This document shows positions 25,401-33,064 of a stretch of DNA of 56,806 nt, in pieces; within the stretch, counting starts at the first letter, position 1, and each line of letters begins with the position of its first letter. The DNA is taken from positions 1 to 56,806 of the forward strand of contig JAFSCR010000015.1 of assembly GCA_017436645.1 (NCBI GenBank), given 5' to 3'. Position numbers and translations under genes: made by a program. Source of the stretch: Clostridia bacterium (GTDB lineage Bacteria > Bacillota > Clostridia > UMGS1883 > UMGS1540). The notes under the pieces were generated by a model that ran no database searches, was not told the origin of the DNA, and was given only the letters and a program-made list of their open reading frames with translations.

Positions 25401-25850
25401 ATGCATGGGATTGAAACCATTTTAAAAGAAGAAAAAATATTCATAGGGCAAACCAAGGGTGACAGCATGGAGCCCATGCTTTGTGGCGGCAGGGACACGG
25501 TTATTATCGTTCCGCCCCGCCTTCCCCTCTCTTCGGGTGACGTGCCGGTATACAGAAGGGGCGGGCATTATACCATGCACCGGATTATCAAGGTAACGAA
25601 ATACGGGTACCTCATTTGCGGAGATAACCGTCCGGTTCCCGAAAAAAACGTGAAAACGGAAGATATTATCGGTGTTTTGGCGGCGTTTTATCATGACGGC
25701 AAGTATGTGGACTGCAAGGACGCAGCATATCTTGCCTATACCCGCAAAATATGCCGGACCTATCCTCTGCGCCGTTTTCGGTACCTCTTAAAAAGAATCC
25801 CTTCAAAACTTAAAGAACTTATCGGAAAGGATGATTCCAAATGCAACTGA
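25401..25850 (+). CDS. Soluble S24/S26-family (signal-peptidase-like) serine protease
   Basis: The 149-residue protein has the catalytic GDSMEPML motif (Ser 22), YTMHRII (His 60, in the place of the Ser/His variant of signal peptidases) and CGDNRPVP (74-80). This is the motif order of S26 peptidases. Unlike true signal peptidases it has no hydrophobic membrane anchor at either end; the C-terminal 50 residues are very basic (RKICRTYPLRRFRYLLKR). It likely acts in the cytoplasm or at the membrane face on a specific substrate. It overlaps the PqqD-like gene by ten bases. Confidence 0.8.
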   Translation: MHGIETILKEEKIFIGQTKGDSMEPMLCGGRDTVIIVPPRLPLSSGDVPVYRRGGHYTMHRIIKVTKYGYLICGDNRPVPEKNVKTEDIIGVLAAFYHDGKYVDCKDAAYLAYTRKICRTYPLRRFRYLLKRIPSKLKELIGKDDSKCN

Positions 25851-26095
25851 AACCGAATTTTATTGTTCGCAAAATTGCCAACGATACTGTACTGATGGAC
25901 ACAAATGATACATCTAAACTGCTCCGCCTCAACGAAACGGCGGCCGACATTCTTTCCCTCCTCACAGAAGGTCTTTCGGAAGATGCGGCAGCGGAAAAGC
26001 TTGTGGAGCAGTATGAAATTGACCTTGCAACCGCAAAAGCGGATGTGGCACGTATCGTAGAAAATCTTATTGCCCTCGGTGCCGTTGAAGCATAA
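25841..26095 (+). CDS. PqqD-like peptide-binding protein
   Basis: The 84-residue protein matches the PqqD fold: a three-strand start (FIVRKIANDTVLMDTNDTSKLLRLNETAADILSLL) followed by three helices. PqqD domains (RREs) bind leader peptides and present them to modifying enzymes. No radical SAM enzyme or cyclase is nearby, so its partners are probably the HprK-like protein and the S26 protease upstream. No precursor peptide ORF was found around it. Confidence 0.82.
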   Translation: MQLKPNFIVRKIANDTVLMDTNDTSKLLRLNETAADILSLLTEGLSEDAAAEKLVEQYEIDLATAKADVARIVENLIALGAVEA

Positions 26096-26115
26096 ATAAA
26101 AAAACAGCCTGTTTT

Positions 26116-26148
26116 AAAGTCAAGTTTTGCGAAAAACTTGACTTTTTT
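26116..26148 (+). terminator. Terminator of the PqqD cassette
   Basis: AAGTCAAGTTTT and AAAAACTTGACTT form a long stem with a short gcg loop, then TTTTT. The 3' arm also supplies the -35 box of the marR promoter. Confidence 0.85.
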
Positions 26149-26166
26149 GTTATATTCATATATTAT
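26138..26166 (+). promoter_or_regulatory. Sigma-A promoter of the marR operon, embedded in the upstream terminator
   Basis: TTGACT (26138-26143), 17-bp spacer, TATTAT (26161-26166). The -35 box lies in the descending arm of the PqqD terminator. The AT alternation just downstream (26159-26187) contains inverted repeats that could be a MarR operator. Confidence 0.7.
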
Positions 26167-26200
26167 ATATAATGTATATATATTTGAAAGGAGAAACAGT

Positions 26201-26638
26201 ATGACACTAGCAGCATATCACGGCGCCAGCATCTGGCAATTTTCCCGCATATTAAATGATTGCCTTTCCAAAGCTTTGCAGCCCATTGTAAGGCGCTATG
26301 GCATTACCCAGCAGCAAGCCCAGCTTCTTTTCAGTGTGCATAAGAATAAGAACGTTACCGTCGGTTCTCTGGCAAGCCGGCTCGGTCTTGCCCGCACCAA
26401 TGCATCTGCCATGTGCAAAAAGCTTGCAAGCATGGGTTTTTTAAAGCGCCATCGCCGTGCAGATGACGAACGGGTTGTTTCCGTAGTGCTTACGGACATG
26501 GGTAAGGATGCTGTCCTTGCCATCGAATCCAGAATTGAGAAAGTGTATCTTGAAAACTATATTAATATGGAGGAAGTGGAAAAGATGATGGAATCGTTTT
26601 CCCAGCTTTCCACACGCCTTATGGAGGAAACAGAATGA
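26201..26638 (+). CDS. MarR-family transcriptional regulator
   Basis: The 145-residue winged-helix protein has VTVGSLASRLGLARTNASAMCKKLASMGFLKRHRRADDERVVSVVLTDMG in the DNA-binding domain, a textbook MarR pattern. MarR proteins usually repress neighbouring genes until a small aromatic or acyl ligand binds. It is the first gene of a three-gene operon, so it likely regulates itself and the acyl enzymes downstream. ATG 26201 has AAAGGAG upstream; the longer open frame upstream covers the promoter. Confidence 0.93.
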   Translation: MTLAAYHGASIWQFSRILNDCLSKALQPIVRRYGITQQQAQLLFSVHKNKNVTVGSLASRLGLARTNASAMCKKLASMGFLKRHRRADDERVVSVVLTDMGKDAVLAIESRIEKVYLENYINMEEVEKMMESFSQLSTRLMEETE

Positions 26639-27540
26639 TGGAAAAGAAAAAGAAAAAGTGGGGCGACCGACCTGACGGGGTGCGCGTACGTAATCTTGAC
26701 TCTATGCACGTTTTTATGCCCTATATGCTTCCCAATCGCACAGATAACGAAGCGTTTATCAGTGAGAAAGTTGATCTTTCTGCCATAAACGCTTTCCTTG
26801 AAAAGAAAAATGCAGAAAGTCCCCAGTATAAATATACGATTTTTCACGTTGTAACCGCCGCCCTTGCCAAAACCATTTACCACAGACCAAAGCTTAACCG
26901 CTTTATTGCAGGACGTCGCCTTTACGAGCGGAACGAAATTCTTCTCGCCTTTACGGCAAAGCGTGTTTTTTCTGACGACGGAGATGAAGCACTTCTCCTT
27001 ATAAACTGTGATGAGAATACCACCGTGGATTCCCTCCACGATACCATCTGCCACCGTGTTTCCAAAAACAGAAAAGAAGGCGAAGTGGATGGTGCCACCA
27101 AGATTATGAACATCCTTGCAAAAATGCCGCGCATTATTCTTCGCGGAATTGTAGGGATTATGAACTTTATGGAATACCATGGCTGTCTTCCTGCATTTTT
27201 GCGGTATGTGGACCCCTATCATTCCACCGTATTTATTTCGAATCTCGGCAGCATAAAGCTTAACGCCGCCTATCACCACCTTGCCAACTGGGGTACAAAC
27301 TCCCTTTTCGTGGTAATCGGTGAAAAGCATCTTGAAGCTGTTGCAAACCCTGACGGTACCATAGAAACAAAAGAAGTTCTCCCCTTAGGCATCACCCTGG
27401 ACGAGCGCATTGCTGACGGGTATTATTACACAAAATCCATAAAGCTTTTAAAGCATCTTTTAACACATCCCGAGCTTTTAGACCTGCCTGCGGGCATGGC
27501 AGTGGATTACGAAGAAAAAAAGGTGCCTGCCGGCAAATAA
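26635..27540 (+). CDS. Stand-alone E2-type (CAT-like) acyltransferase domain protein
   Basis: The 301-residue protein resembles the catalytic domain of 2-oxoacid dehydrogenase E2 / chloramphenicol acetyltransferase. It has TIFHVVTAALAKTIYHRPKLNRFIAGRRLYER at the start of the fold and LGITLDERIADGYYY, where E2 has DHRVxDG; the His is replaced by Glu. There is no lipoyl domain or E3-binding domain, and no dehydrogenase genes nearby. It may transfer an acyl group made by the acyl-CoA ligase encoded next, or be a non-catalytic relative. The start overlaps the marR stop (AATGATG) behind GGAGGAA. Confidence 0.75.
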   Translation: MMEKKKKKWGDRPDGVRVRNLDSMHVFMPYMLPNRTDNEAFISEKVDLSAINAFLEKKNAESPQYKYTIFHVVTAALAKTIYHRPKLNRFIAGRRLYERNEILLAFTAKRVFSDDGDEALLLINCDENTTVDSLHDTICHRVSKNRKEGEVDGATKIMNILAKMPRIILRGIVGIMNFMEYHGCLPAFLRYVDPYHSTVFISNLGSIKLNAAYHHLANWGTNSLFVVIGEKHLEAVANPDGTIETKEVLPLGITLDERIADGYYYTKSIKLLKHLLTHPELLDLPAGMAVDYEEKKVPAGK

Positions 27541-27564
27541 GTTGACAAGAGAAAGGAAAAGACA

Positions 27565-29274
27565 ATGGAAAACTTAAGCTGTCCCTGGGAGAAGTTTTAC
27601 GGCAAAGTGCCGTCCAAACTCACATACCCGGATATGACCATGTATCAGCGGATTGCCGAGACGGCAAAGCATTATCCCGATTACCCTGCCCTGGATTTTA
27701 TGGGCAAAAAAACATCCTATAAAGATATGGACGCCTACATTCATGCCGTCGCCCGTGCATTTTGTGCCCTTGGTATAAAAGAGGGCGATAAAGTTACAAT
27801 CTGTATGCCAAACACCCCGCAAACAGTCGTCTTATTTTACGCTTTAAACCTCATCGGTGCCATTTCCAATATGATTCATCCCCTGTCGAGTGAAGGGGAA
27901 ATCGCCTTTTATCTGAAGGATTCGGAAAGCGTGGCGGCCATAACGCTCAATCAGTTTTACGGCAAGTTTGAAAATGTAAGAAAAGAAGTGCCGTTAAAGC
28001 ACCTTATATTAACCTCCGTAGCCGATGCCTTGTCCCCCGTAATGAAGATTGGATTTGCCCTTACGAAAGGCCGGAAAATCCCGAAAGTGCCGAAGGATGC
28101 AGATGTCATCTGGTGGAAGGATTTTCTTTCTCTCGGCAAAACCTTCTCCGAAAGCTACGCCTGCCCCAGAAAAGCTACGGATGCGGCTGTTGTTTTATAC
28201 AGCGGCGGTACCACGGGCACCACAAAGGGCATTCTTTTATCAAACCTAAACTTTAATGCACTTGCACTCCAGACCATTGCCATGAGTGTAACGTGCAAGC
28301 CGGGCCAGTCCATGCTCTCCGTCATGCCCATGTTCCACGGGTTTGGCCTCGGTGTTTGTATACACACCATGCTCGTGGCAGGGTGCCGATGCATTCTCGT
28401 CCCCCAGTTTAATGCCCAGAGTTATGCAAAGCTTTTAAAGGACAAAAAGCCTAACTACATCGCCGGCGTTCCCACCCTTTTCGAAGCCATATTACGAAAT
28501 CCGGATATGGACAAAGTGGACCTTTCCTGTCTCCTCGGCGTTTTCTCGGGCGGCGACTCTCTCTCTACGGAACTGAAAAAGAAATTTGACGCTTTCCTTC
28601 GGGACCACGGCGCCAAAATCCAGATCAGGGAAGGCTACGGCACCACGGAATGTGTGACGGCAAGCTGTCTTACCCCGTACGACACCTATCGGGAAGGAAG
28701 CATCGGCATTCCCTTCCCCGATACATACTATAAAATTGTAAATCCAGGCACCACCATAGAAGCACGGTGCGGTGAAGAAGGTGAAATTTGCCTGACCGGC
28801 CCCACCCTTATGATGGAATACGTAAACCAGCCGGAGGAAACTGCCAATGCCCTCCAGACCCATACCGACGGCCACACCTGGCTCCATACCGGCGACCTCG
28901 GCACCATGGATGCGGACGGGTTTGTCTATTACCGCCAGAGAATGAAGCGGATGATTATTACCTCGGGCTATAACGTATACCCTTCCCAGCTTGAAAACAT
29001 CATTGATGCCCATCCCGCAGTGCATATGAGCTGTGTTATCGGCGTGCCGGACCCATACAAAATGCAAAAGGTAAAGGCGTTTGCCGTTTTGAAACCGGGA
29101 CAGGCACCTACGGAAGAAACGAAGCAGGACATCCTCGCCCATTGCAAAAAGCATATTGCAAAGTATGCAATGCCCTACGACATAGAGTTCCGTGACGATT
29201 TTCCCAAAACGCTCGTCGGAAAAGTGGCTTACAGGCAGCTTGAAGAGGAAGAAATTGCAAAAATAAATGCATAA
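27565..29274 (+). CDS. AMP-forming acyl-CoA synthetase / ligase
   Basis: The 569-residue ANL-superfamily enzyme activates a carboxylic acid with ATP and CoA. It has the P-loop LYSGGTTGTTKGILL, YGTTECVTA, HTGDLGTMDADGFVYYRQRMKRMI and the C-terminal PKTLVGKVAYRQL with the adenylation Lys. Length suggests a medium- or long-chain or aromatic acid substrate, which cannot be defined further. It lies 24 bases after the E2-like gene with AGAAAGGAAA upstream, and ends at a strong bidirectional terminator. Confidence 0.93.
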   Translation: MENLSCPWEKFYGKVPSKLTYPDMTMYQRIAETAKHYPDYPALDFMGKKTSYKDMDAYIHAVARAFCALGIKEGDKVTICMPNTPQTVVLFYALNLIGAISNMIHPLSSEGEIAFYLKDSESVAAITLNQFYGKFENVRKEVPLKHLILTSVADALSPVMKIGFALTKGRKIPKVPKDADVIWWKDFLSLGKTFSESYACPRKATDAAVVLYSGGTTGTTKGILLSNLNFNALALQTIAMSVTCKPGQSMLSVMPMFHGFGLGVCIHTMLVAGCRCILVPQFNAQSYAKLLKDKKPNYIAGVPTLFEAILRNPDMDKVDLSCLLGVFSGGDSLSTELKKKFDAFLRDHGAKIQIREGYGTTECVTASCLTPYDTYREGSIGIPFPDTYYKIVNPGTTIEARCGEEGEICLTGPTLMMEYVNQPEETANALQTHTDGHTWLHTGDLGTMDADGFVYYRQRMKRMIITSGYNVYPSQLENIIDAHPAVHMSCVIGVPDPYKMQKVKAFAVLKPGQAPTEETKQDILAHCKKHIAKYAMPYDIEFRDDFPKTLVGKVAYRQLEEEEIAKINA

Positions 29275-29276
29275 GA

Positions 29277-29313
29277 AAAGAGCTAACGGTTTTCCGTTAG
29301 CTCTTTTTTTTAT
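29277..29313. terminator. Bidirectional terminator
   Basis: AAAGAGCTAACGG (29277-29289), loop TTTT, CCGTTAGCTCTTT (29294-29306), T run. It is shared by the acyl-CoA ligase gene and the convergent nagB. Confidence 0.92.
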
Positions 29314-30098
29314 TATTTCTCGTTTTTGTAAATTTCTTTAAAGTATTTGTAAGTATCTACCTTCAGTTCGCCGCAAGCATCCTCATCACAAGCAACAATG
29401 CCGTTTTGATGCAGCTGCAGGGCGCTGATGGTCCATGCATGGTCTACGCCGCCTTCCACGCAGTGACGAAGGGCACGTGCTTTATTGTGACCGCTGATGA
29501 GAAGAAGAACTTCTTTCGAGTCACATACCGTACCAACGCCGACGGAAAGAGCAGTTTTCGGTACCTTTTCAGGGTCGTTACCAAAGAAACGGGAGTTTAC
29601 AATGAGTGTATCCTGCGTAAGGGCACGGACGCCTGTGCGGGATGTGAGAGATGTAAACGGTTCGTTAAAGGCAATGTGGCCGTCCACGCCGCTGCCGCCG
29701 AGGAACAAATCAATGCCGCCGTAGGATGCGATTTTGTCCTCATACCGCTTGCATTCTGCTTCCAGATCCTCTGCCATACCGTTTAAAATGTTAATATTTT
29801 CAGCGGGAATATCGATATGATTGAAGAAATTATCATGCATAAAATACCAGTAACTCTGGTCATGGTCCTTGGGGAGACCAACGTATTCGTCCATGTTGAA
29901 CGTAACAACGTTTTTAAAGCTGACTTTTCCTTCACGGTTCATTTCAATCAGGCGCTTGTAAACGCCAAGGGGGGAAGAGCCTGTGGGAAGCCCTAAAATA
30001 AACGGGCGGTTCTCTTTGTGGCCATTGATAGCGTCCGCAATATGCTGGGCCGCCCATGCACACATTCCATCATAGTTTTCCCTGATAATCAATTTCAT
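29313..30098 (-). CDS. nagB: Glucosamine-6-phosphate deaminase
   Basis: It converts glucosamine-6-phosphate to fructose-6-phosphate and ammonia, the last step of amino sugar use. The 261-residue length is typical. Visible are [39 protein letters not shown] with the catalytic Asp, and [15 protein letters not shown]. nagA is not adjacent, so the gene appears monocistronic behind its own promoter. Confidence 0.96.
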   Translation of the reverse strand: MKLIIRENYDGMCAWAAQHIADAINGHKENRPFILGLPTGSSPLGVYKRLIEMNREGKVSFKNVVTFNMDEYVGLPKDHDQSYWYFMHDNFFNHIDIPAENINILNGMAEDLEAECKRYEDKIASYGGIDLFLGGSGVDGHIAFNEPFTSLTSRTGVRALTQDTLIVNSRFFGNDPEKVPKTALSVGVGTVCDSKEVLLLISGHNKARALRHCVEGGVDHAWTISALQLHQNGIVACDEDACGELKVDTYKYFKEIYKNEK

Positions 30099-30144
30099 TC
30101 CGATTCACGCTCCAATCTAAATTCCAATCTTTTTCACGGTACTT

Positions 30145-30173
30145 ATTATATACCTTTTCTTTTCGTTTGTCCA
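30145..30173 (-). promoter_or_regulatory. Sigma-A promoter of nagB
   Basis: Minus strand TGGACA (30168-30173), 17-bp spacer, TATAAT (30145-30150). Confidence 0.75.
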
Positions 30174-30225
30174 GAGTTTTTTTACATTTTTTAACTTTTT
30201 TTGGATTTTTCTGGAAAATGTTGGA

Positions 30226-30978
30226 TTATCCCAAAAGCACATCGGAAATGAGCATTACGCAAAATCCCACCAAAAGGGCATACGTTGCGCCCCGCTGCGA
30301 GCCGTGGGCATGGGTTTCGGGAATCATTTCGTCGCTGATGACATACAGCATGGTTCCGCCGGCAAAAGCCAGCGCAAAAGGCAGTATGGCCGAAGCTATA
30401 CTTACGGCAAAATAACCGATAATTGTGCCGACAATTTCCACTGCCCCGGTAAGACTGGCAATCAGAAACGTCTTGGAAGGTTTAATCCCTGCCGCAAGCA
30501 TAGGGCCGATAATAACCATACCTTCAGGAATATTCTGAAGCGCTATACCGCCTGCAATGAGCATGGCCTGTGCCGCATTGCCCGACCCAAAGCCTACCCC
30601 TGCCGCAATGCCTTCGGGCAGATTATGAATGGCAATGGCGAGCACAAAAAGAAGAACACGGCTTGCATTTGTGGCCCGATGCGCCTCTATATCCGTTCCC
30701 ATAAATTTATGTAAATGAGGTACCAGCTTATCAATTAAATTCAGGCTTATTGCACCGAGGAAAATACCCGACACAGTATAACGAAGCGCCCATTCTCCCC
30801 CATAGGAAAGAGACGGCACAATCAGACCCAGAACTGCCGCCGCAAGCATAACGCCTGCCGCAAAAGACAGGACAATGTCCGAAAACTTATGAGAAATATT
30901 TTTAAACAAAAAACCGATAATGGCACCAAACACCGTGGCACCGCCTACGCCGAGTGCCGTAACTAAAACAAGTTCCAT
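30226..30978 (-). CDS. ZIP-family divalent metal transporter
   Basis: The 250-residue protein has about eight membrane spans. The metal site motifs are AIAIHNLPEGIAAGVGF (span 4) and GGIALQNIPEGMVIIG (span 5), with a Glu/Asp-containing loop before. ZIP proteins move zinc, iron or manganese into the cytoplasm; the specificity is not readable. It follows the rubredoxin gene across a GC-rich hairpin, and AGAAAGGAAA precedes its ATG. Confidence 0.92.
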   Translation of the reverse strand: MELVLVTALGVGGATVFGAIIGFLFKNISHKFSDIVLSFAAGVMLAAAVLGLIVPSLSYGGEWALRYTVSGIFLGAISLNLIDKLVPHLHKFMGTDIEAHRATNASRVLLFVLAIAIHNLPEGIAAGVGFGSGNAAQAMLIAGGIALQNIPEGMVIIGPMLAAGIKPSKTFLIASLTGAVEIVGTIIGYFAVSIASAILPFALAFAGGTMLYVISDEMIPETHAHGSQRGATYALLVGFCVMLISDVLLG

Positions 30979-31003
30979 TTTCTTTCCTTTCTCTTATGAA
31001 AAT

Positions 31004-31022
31004 CCCGCCCCTTCGGGGCGGG
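31004..31022 (-). terminator. GC-rich hairpin between rubredoxin and the ZIP gene
   Basis: CCCGCCCC and GGGGCGGG with a ttc loop; on the minus strand ATTTTC follows. Probably a partial or full terminator after the rubredoxin gene. Confidence 0.75.
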
Positions 31023-31028
31023 AAACAC

Positions 31029-31187
31029 TTATTCTTCCGAGAACATATCCTTGCCTACGCCGCATAAGGGGCATTCAAAATCATCCGGCAAATCTTCAAA
31101 CTTTGTGCCGGGAGCAATCCCTAAATCGGGTGCGCCTTCATTTTCGTCATAAACCCAGCCACAGGCATCGCATACATATTTTTTCAT
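31029..31187 (-). CDS. Rubredoxin
   Basis: A 52-residue electron carrier with one iron bound by four Cys. The protein begins [18 protein letters not shown] and contains the second pair ECPLCGVGK; the CxxCG and CPLCG knuckles, [12 protein letters not shown] and total length are all classical. AGGAGG precedes the ATG at 31187. In anaerobes rubredoxin passes electrons to oxygen- and peroxide-detoxifying proteins. No reductase or rubrerythrin gene is adjacent. It has a near-consensus promoter of its own. Confidence 0.97.
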   Translation of the reverse strand: MKKYVCDACGWVYDENEGAPDLGIAPGTKFEDLPDDFECPLCGVGKDMFSEE

Positions 31188-31223
31188 CTTTTTTCCTCCT
31201 ATAAATTCAGAATATATACAAAT

Positions 31224-31252
31224 AGTATAACAAATGAAACGGGATTTGTCAA
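31224..31252 (-). promoter_or_regulatory. Sigma-A promoter of the rubredoxin gene
   Basis: Minus strand TTGACA (31247-31252), 17-bp spacer, TATACT (31224-31229). Confidence 0.85.
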
Positions 31253-31267
31253 ATTTTCAAAAAAACC

Positions 31268-31295
31268 TTGCAAAAATTATTATTTTTGCTATAAT
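31268..31295 (+). promoter_or_regulatory. Probable sigma-A promoter of the second ECF sigma gene
   Basis: TTGCAA (31268-31273), 16-bp spacer, TATAAT (31290-31295), about 37 bases before the start codon. Confidence 0.65.
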
Positions 31296-31331
31296 AATAT
31301 AAGATTATTATTCACAGAAAGTGATGAAATT

Positions 31332-31928
31332 ATGACGGAAGAATGGATTGAACGTGTTCGGCTCGGTGAGCCGGAGGCTTTCGAAGAAATGGTGCACATG
31401 TTTACGCCCACCGTGTATAAAATAGCATTTTCCATGCTTGGGAATGAGCACGACGCCAAAGATGCCACGCAGGAAATTTTTATTAAAATTTTCCGCTGTC
31501 TTCCCCAGCTTCGTGCAGACGGACTGATGAAAGCCTGGATATGCCGTATTGCCTCCAATACATGCCTTGATATGCTCCGTGCACAAAGCAGATTCCGTGG
31601 CATATCGGCCGACGATGAAAATGTATTGTTCGAGATTCCCGATACCGGAAAAACGCCGGAGGAATCGGCCATTACCAAGGAAACACAGGAAACTGTGCGC
31701 CTGGCGATTGACTCGCTTCCTTCGGAATATAAGCTTTGTCTGACCCTTTGCGATATAAACGGACTTTCCTATATGGAAGCGGCAAATGCACTCAGTTGCC
31801 CTTTGGGGACGCTGAAATCCCGCCTTTCCCGTGCCCGTGCACTTCTTTATAAAAGACTTTCTGAAAAACGGGAACTTTTTGATTTGCCACTTCGTCCTAA
31901 AAACAGTGAGGAGGCGAAGAAACAATGA
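31332..31928 (+). CDS. ECF-type RNA polymerase sigma factor (second)
   Basis: The 198-residue protein has sigma region 2 (AFEEMVHMFTPTVYKIAFSMLGNEHDAKDATQEIFIKIF) and region 4 (LPSEYKLCLTLCDINGLSYMEAANALSCPLGTLKSRLSRAR), of the RpoE/SigW type. Its stop overlaps the start of the anti-sigma gene (ATGA). The stimulus is unknown. It is unrelated in close sequence to the ECF factor at 7646-8206. Confidence 0.94.
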   Translation: MTEEWIERVRLGEPEAFEEMVHMFTPTVYKIAFSMLGNEHDAKDATQEIFIKIFRCLPQLRADGLMKAWICRIASNTCLDMLRAQSRFRGISADDENVLFEIPDTGKTPEESAITKETQETVRLAIDSLPSEYKLCLTLCDINGLSYMEAANALSCPLGTLKSRLSRARALLYKRLSEKRELFDLPLRPKNSEEAKKQ

Positions 31929-32710
31929 ACTGTTCGGCGTTTTTAACTGTTTTACATGATTATATTGACGGCGAAACGGACCCGAAGACCGAAAAAGAAA
32001 TCAAAGAGCATCTTTCGGGATGTGCGGCATGCCGTAAAATCTATCATGAAGCGGAAGCACTGAAAAATATAACGAAAAAGGCCGGCGATATCCCTGTGCC
32101 GGAAAATTTGGCCGAAGATGTGCTTGGCGCTATCCAAAAGGAAATTGAAGAAGGAAAACCACGTTTTCGTCTGCCTTCCTTTTTTACGTCCTGGCCCATG
32201 TATGTCACCGTGGCAGCGTGTCTTATCCTTTTCTTTGTACTGAAGGACAGCTACCAGCGGCAATTTGAGTCGTATGTCTACACACAGGAAAACGGCGCCG
32301 TAGCGCTGACTGAAACGACTGACCTTGCAAAAACCCGCATGGCAGATCATGCGGCCTTTGAAGCTTCATCCTCCCCCTATGCATTTGCCGTGTCCCTTCA
32401 AAAGCGTACGGTTACATTTACCGTGGCGGACAGGGCGGCAGAAAATGTTTTTAACAGTGCACGCTCCGGCGGCACAGATGCGGTGATTCGTGCCCTGACG
32501 GAAGGAAACTTTGCCTTTTCCATAGAATACAGTGTGCAAAAAGACTGGACGGCGGACTATAATAAACTCGCAGAAGAAGCCACTGCGCTGTTTATACGGC
32601 TTTCGGAAGGTGACGCCAATGCAGCCGTTGCCCTTTCCCAAAAAGAAGCACAGATGCTCACCATATCAAATGACTGCGCCACGCCGGAACTCAGTCTCGT
32701 AATTCAGTAG
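31925..32710 (+). CDS. Zinc-finger membrane anti-sigma factor
   Basis: The 261-residue protein has an N-terminal anti-sigma zinc-binding domain (Cys 3, then HLSGCAACRK giving the HxxxCxxC motif). One membrane span follows (about 95-112; WPMYVTVAACLILFFVL), then an extracellular part of unknown fold. It binds and holds the ECF factor encoded just upstream, with which it overlaps by four bases. Release probably needs proteolysis of the outer part, as in RsiW-type systems. Confidence 0.88.
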   Translation: MNCSAFLTVLHDYIDGETDPKTEKEIKEHLSGCAACRKIYHEAEALKNITKKAGDIPVPENLAEDVLGAIQKEIEEGKPRFRLPSFFTSWPMYVTVAACLILFFVLKDSYQRQFESYVYTQENGAVALTETTDLAKTRMADHAAFEASSSPYAFAVSLQKRTVTFTVADRAAENVFNSARSGGTDAVIRALTEGNFAFSIEYSVQKDWTADYNKLAEEATALFIRLSEGDANAAVALSQKEAQMLTISNDCATPELSLVIQ

Positions 32711-32718
32711 ACTTAGCC

Positions 32719-32747
32719 TTGACAAAATTACCCCTTTTTGATACAAT
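32719..32747 (+). promoter_or_regulatory. Sigma-A promoter of the ACT / UPF0210 pair
   Basis: TTGACA (32719-32724), 17-bp spacer, TACAAT (32742-32747). Confidence 0.85.
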
Positions 32748-32782
32748 ATTACTGTTATTGTATATAGAAAGGGGTCTTTTTT

Positions 32783-33052
32783 ATGAAAGCCATTATTACG
32801 GTACTTGGCTGTGACAGAATCGGTATTATCGCTGATATTACCGCTCTTCTTGCAAAGAACAAAATTAACATTCTTGATATCAGCCAGACCATTATGCAGG
32901 ATATCTTTACCATGATTATGCTCACCGATACTTCCGAATGCCAGAAAACCCTTTCGGAACTGGAAGAGGAAATGGAAAAAATGGGCAAAGAAATCGGGGT
33001 ATCCATCACCGTTCAGCATTCCGATATTTTCCACTCCATGCACAGAATTTAA
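32783..33052 (+). CDS. ACT domain protein, UPF0237 family
   Basis: The 89-residue protein is a single ACT domain (KAIITVLGCDRIGIIADITALLAKNKINILDISQTIMQDIFTM), related to the GcvR-type regulators. ACT domains bind amino acids or similar ligands. It lies 12 bases before the UPF0210 gene; this pair recurs together in bacteria, so the ACT protein probably regulates or partners the large protein. AAAGGGG precedes its start. Confidence 0.92.
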   Translation: MKAIITVLGCDRIGIIADITALLAKNKINILDISQTIMQDIFTMIMLTDTSECQKTLSELEEEMEKMGKEIGVSITVQHSDIFHSMHRI

Positions 33053-33064
33053 GGAGGCAGGGTT

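Noticed and set aside
26635..27540. E2-like protein as part of a 2-oxoacid dehydrogenase complex
   Set aside because: No lipoyl domain, no E1 or E3 genes, and the catalytic His motif is changed.
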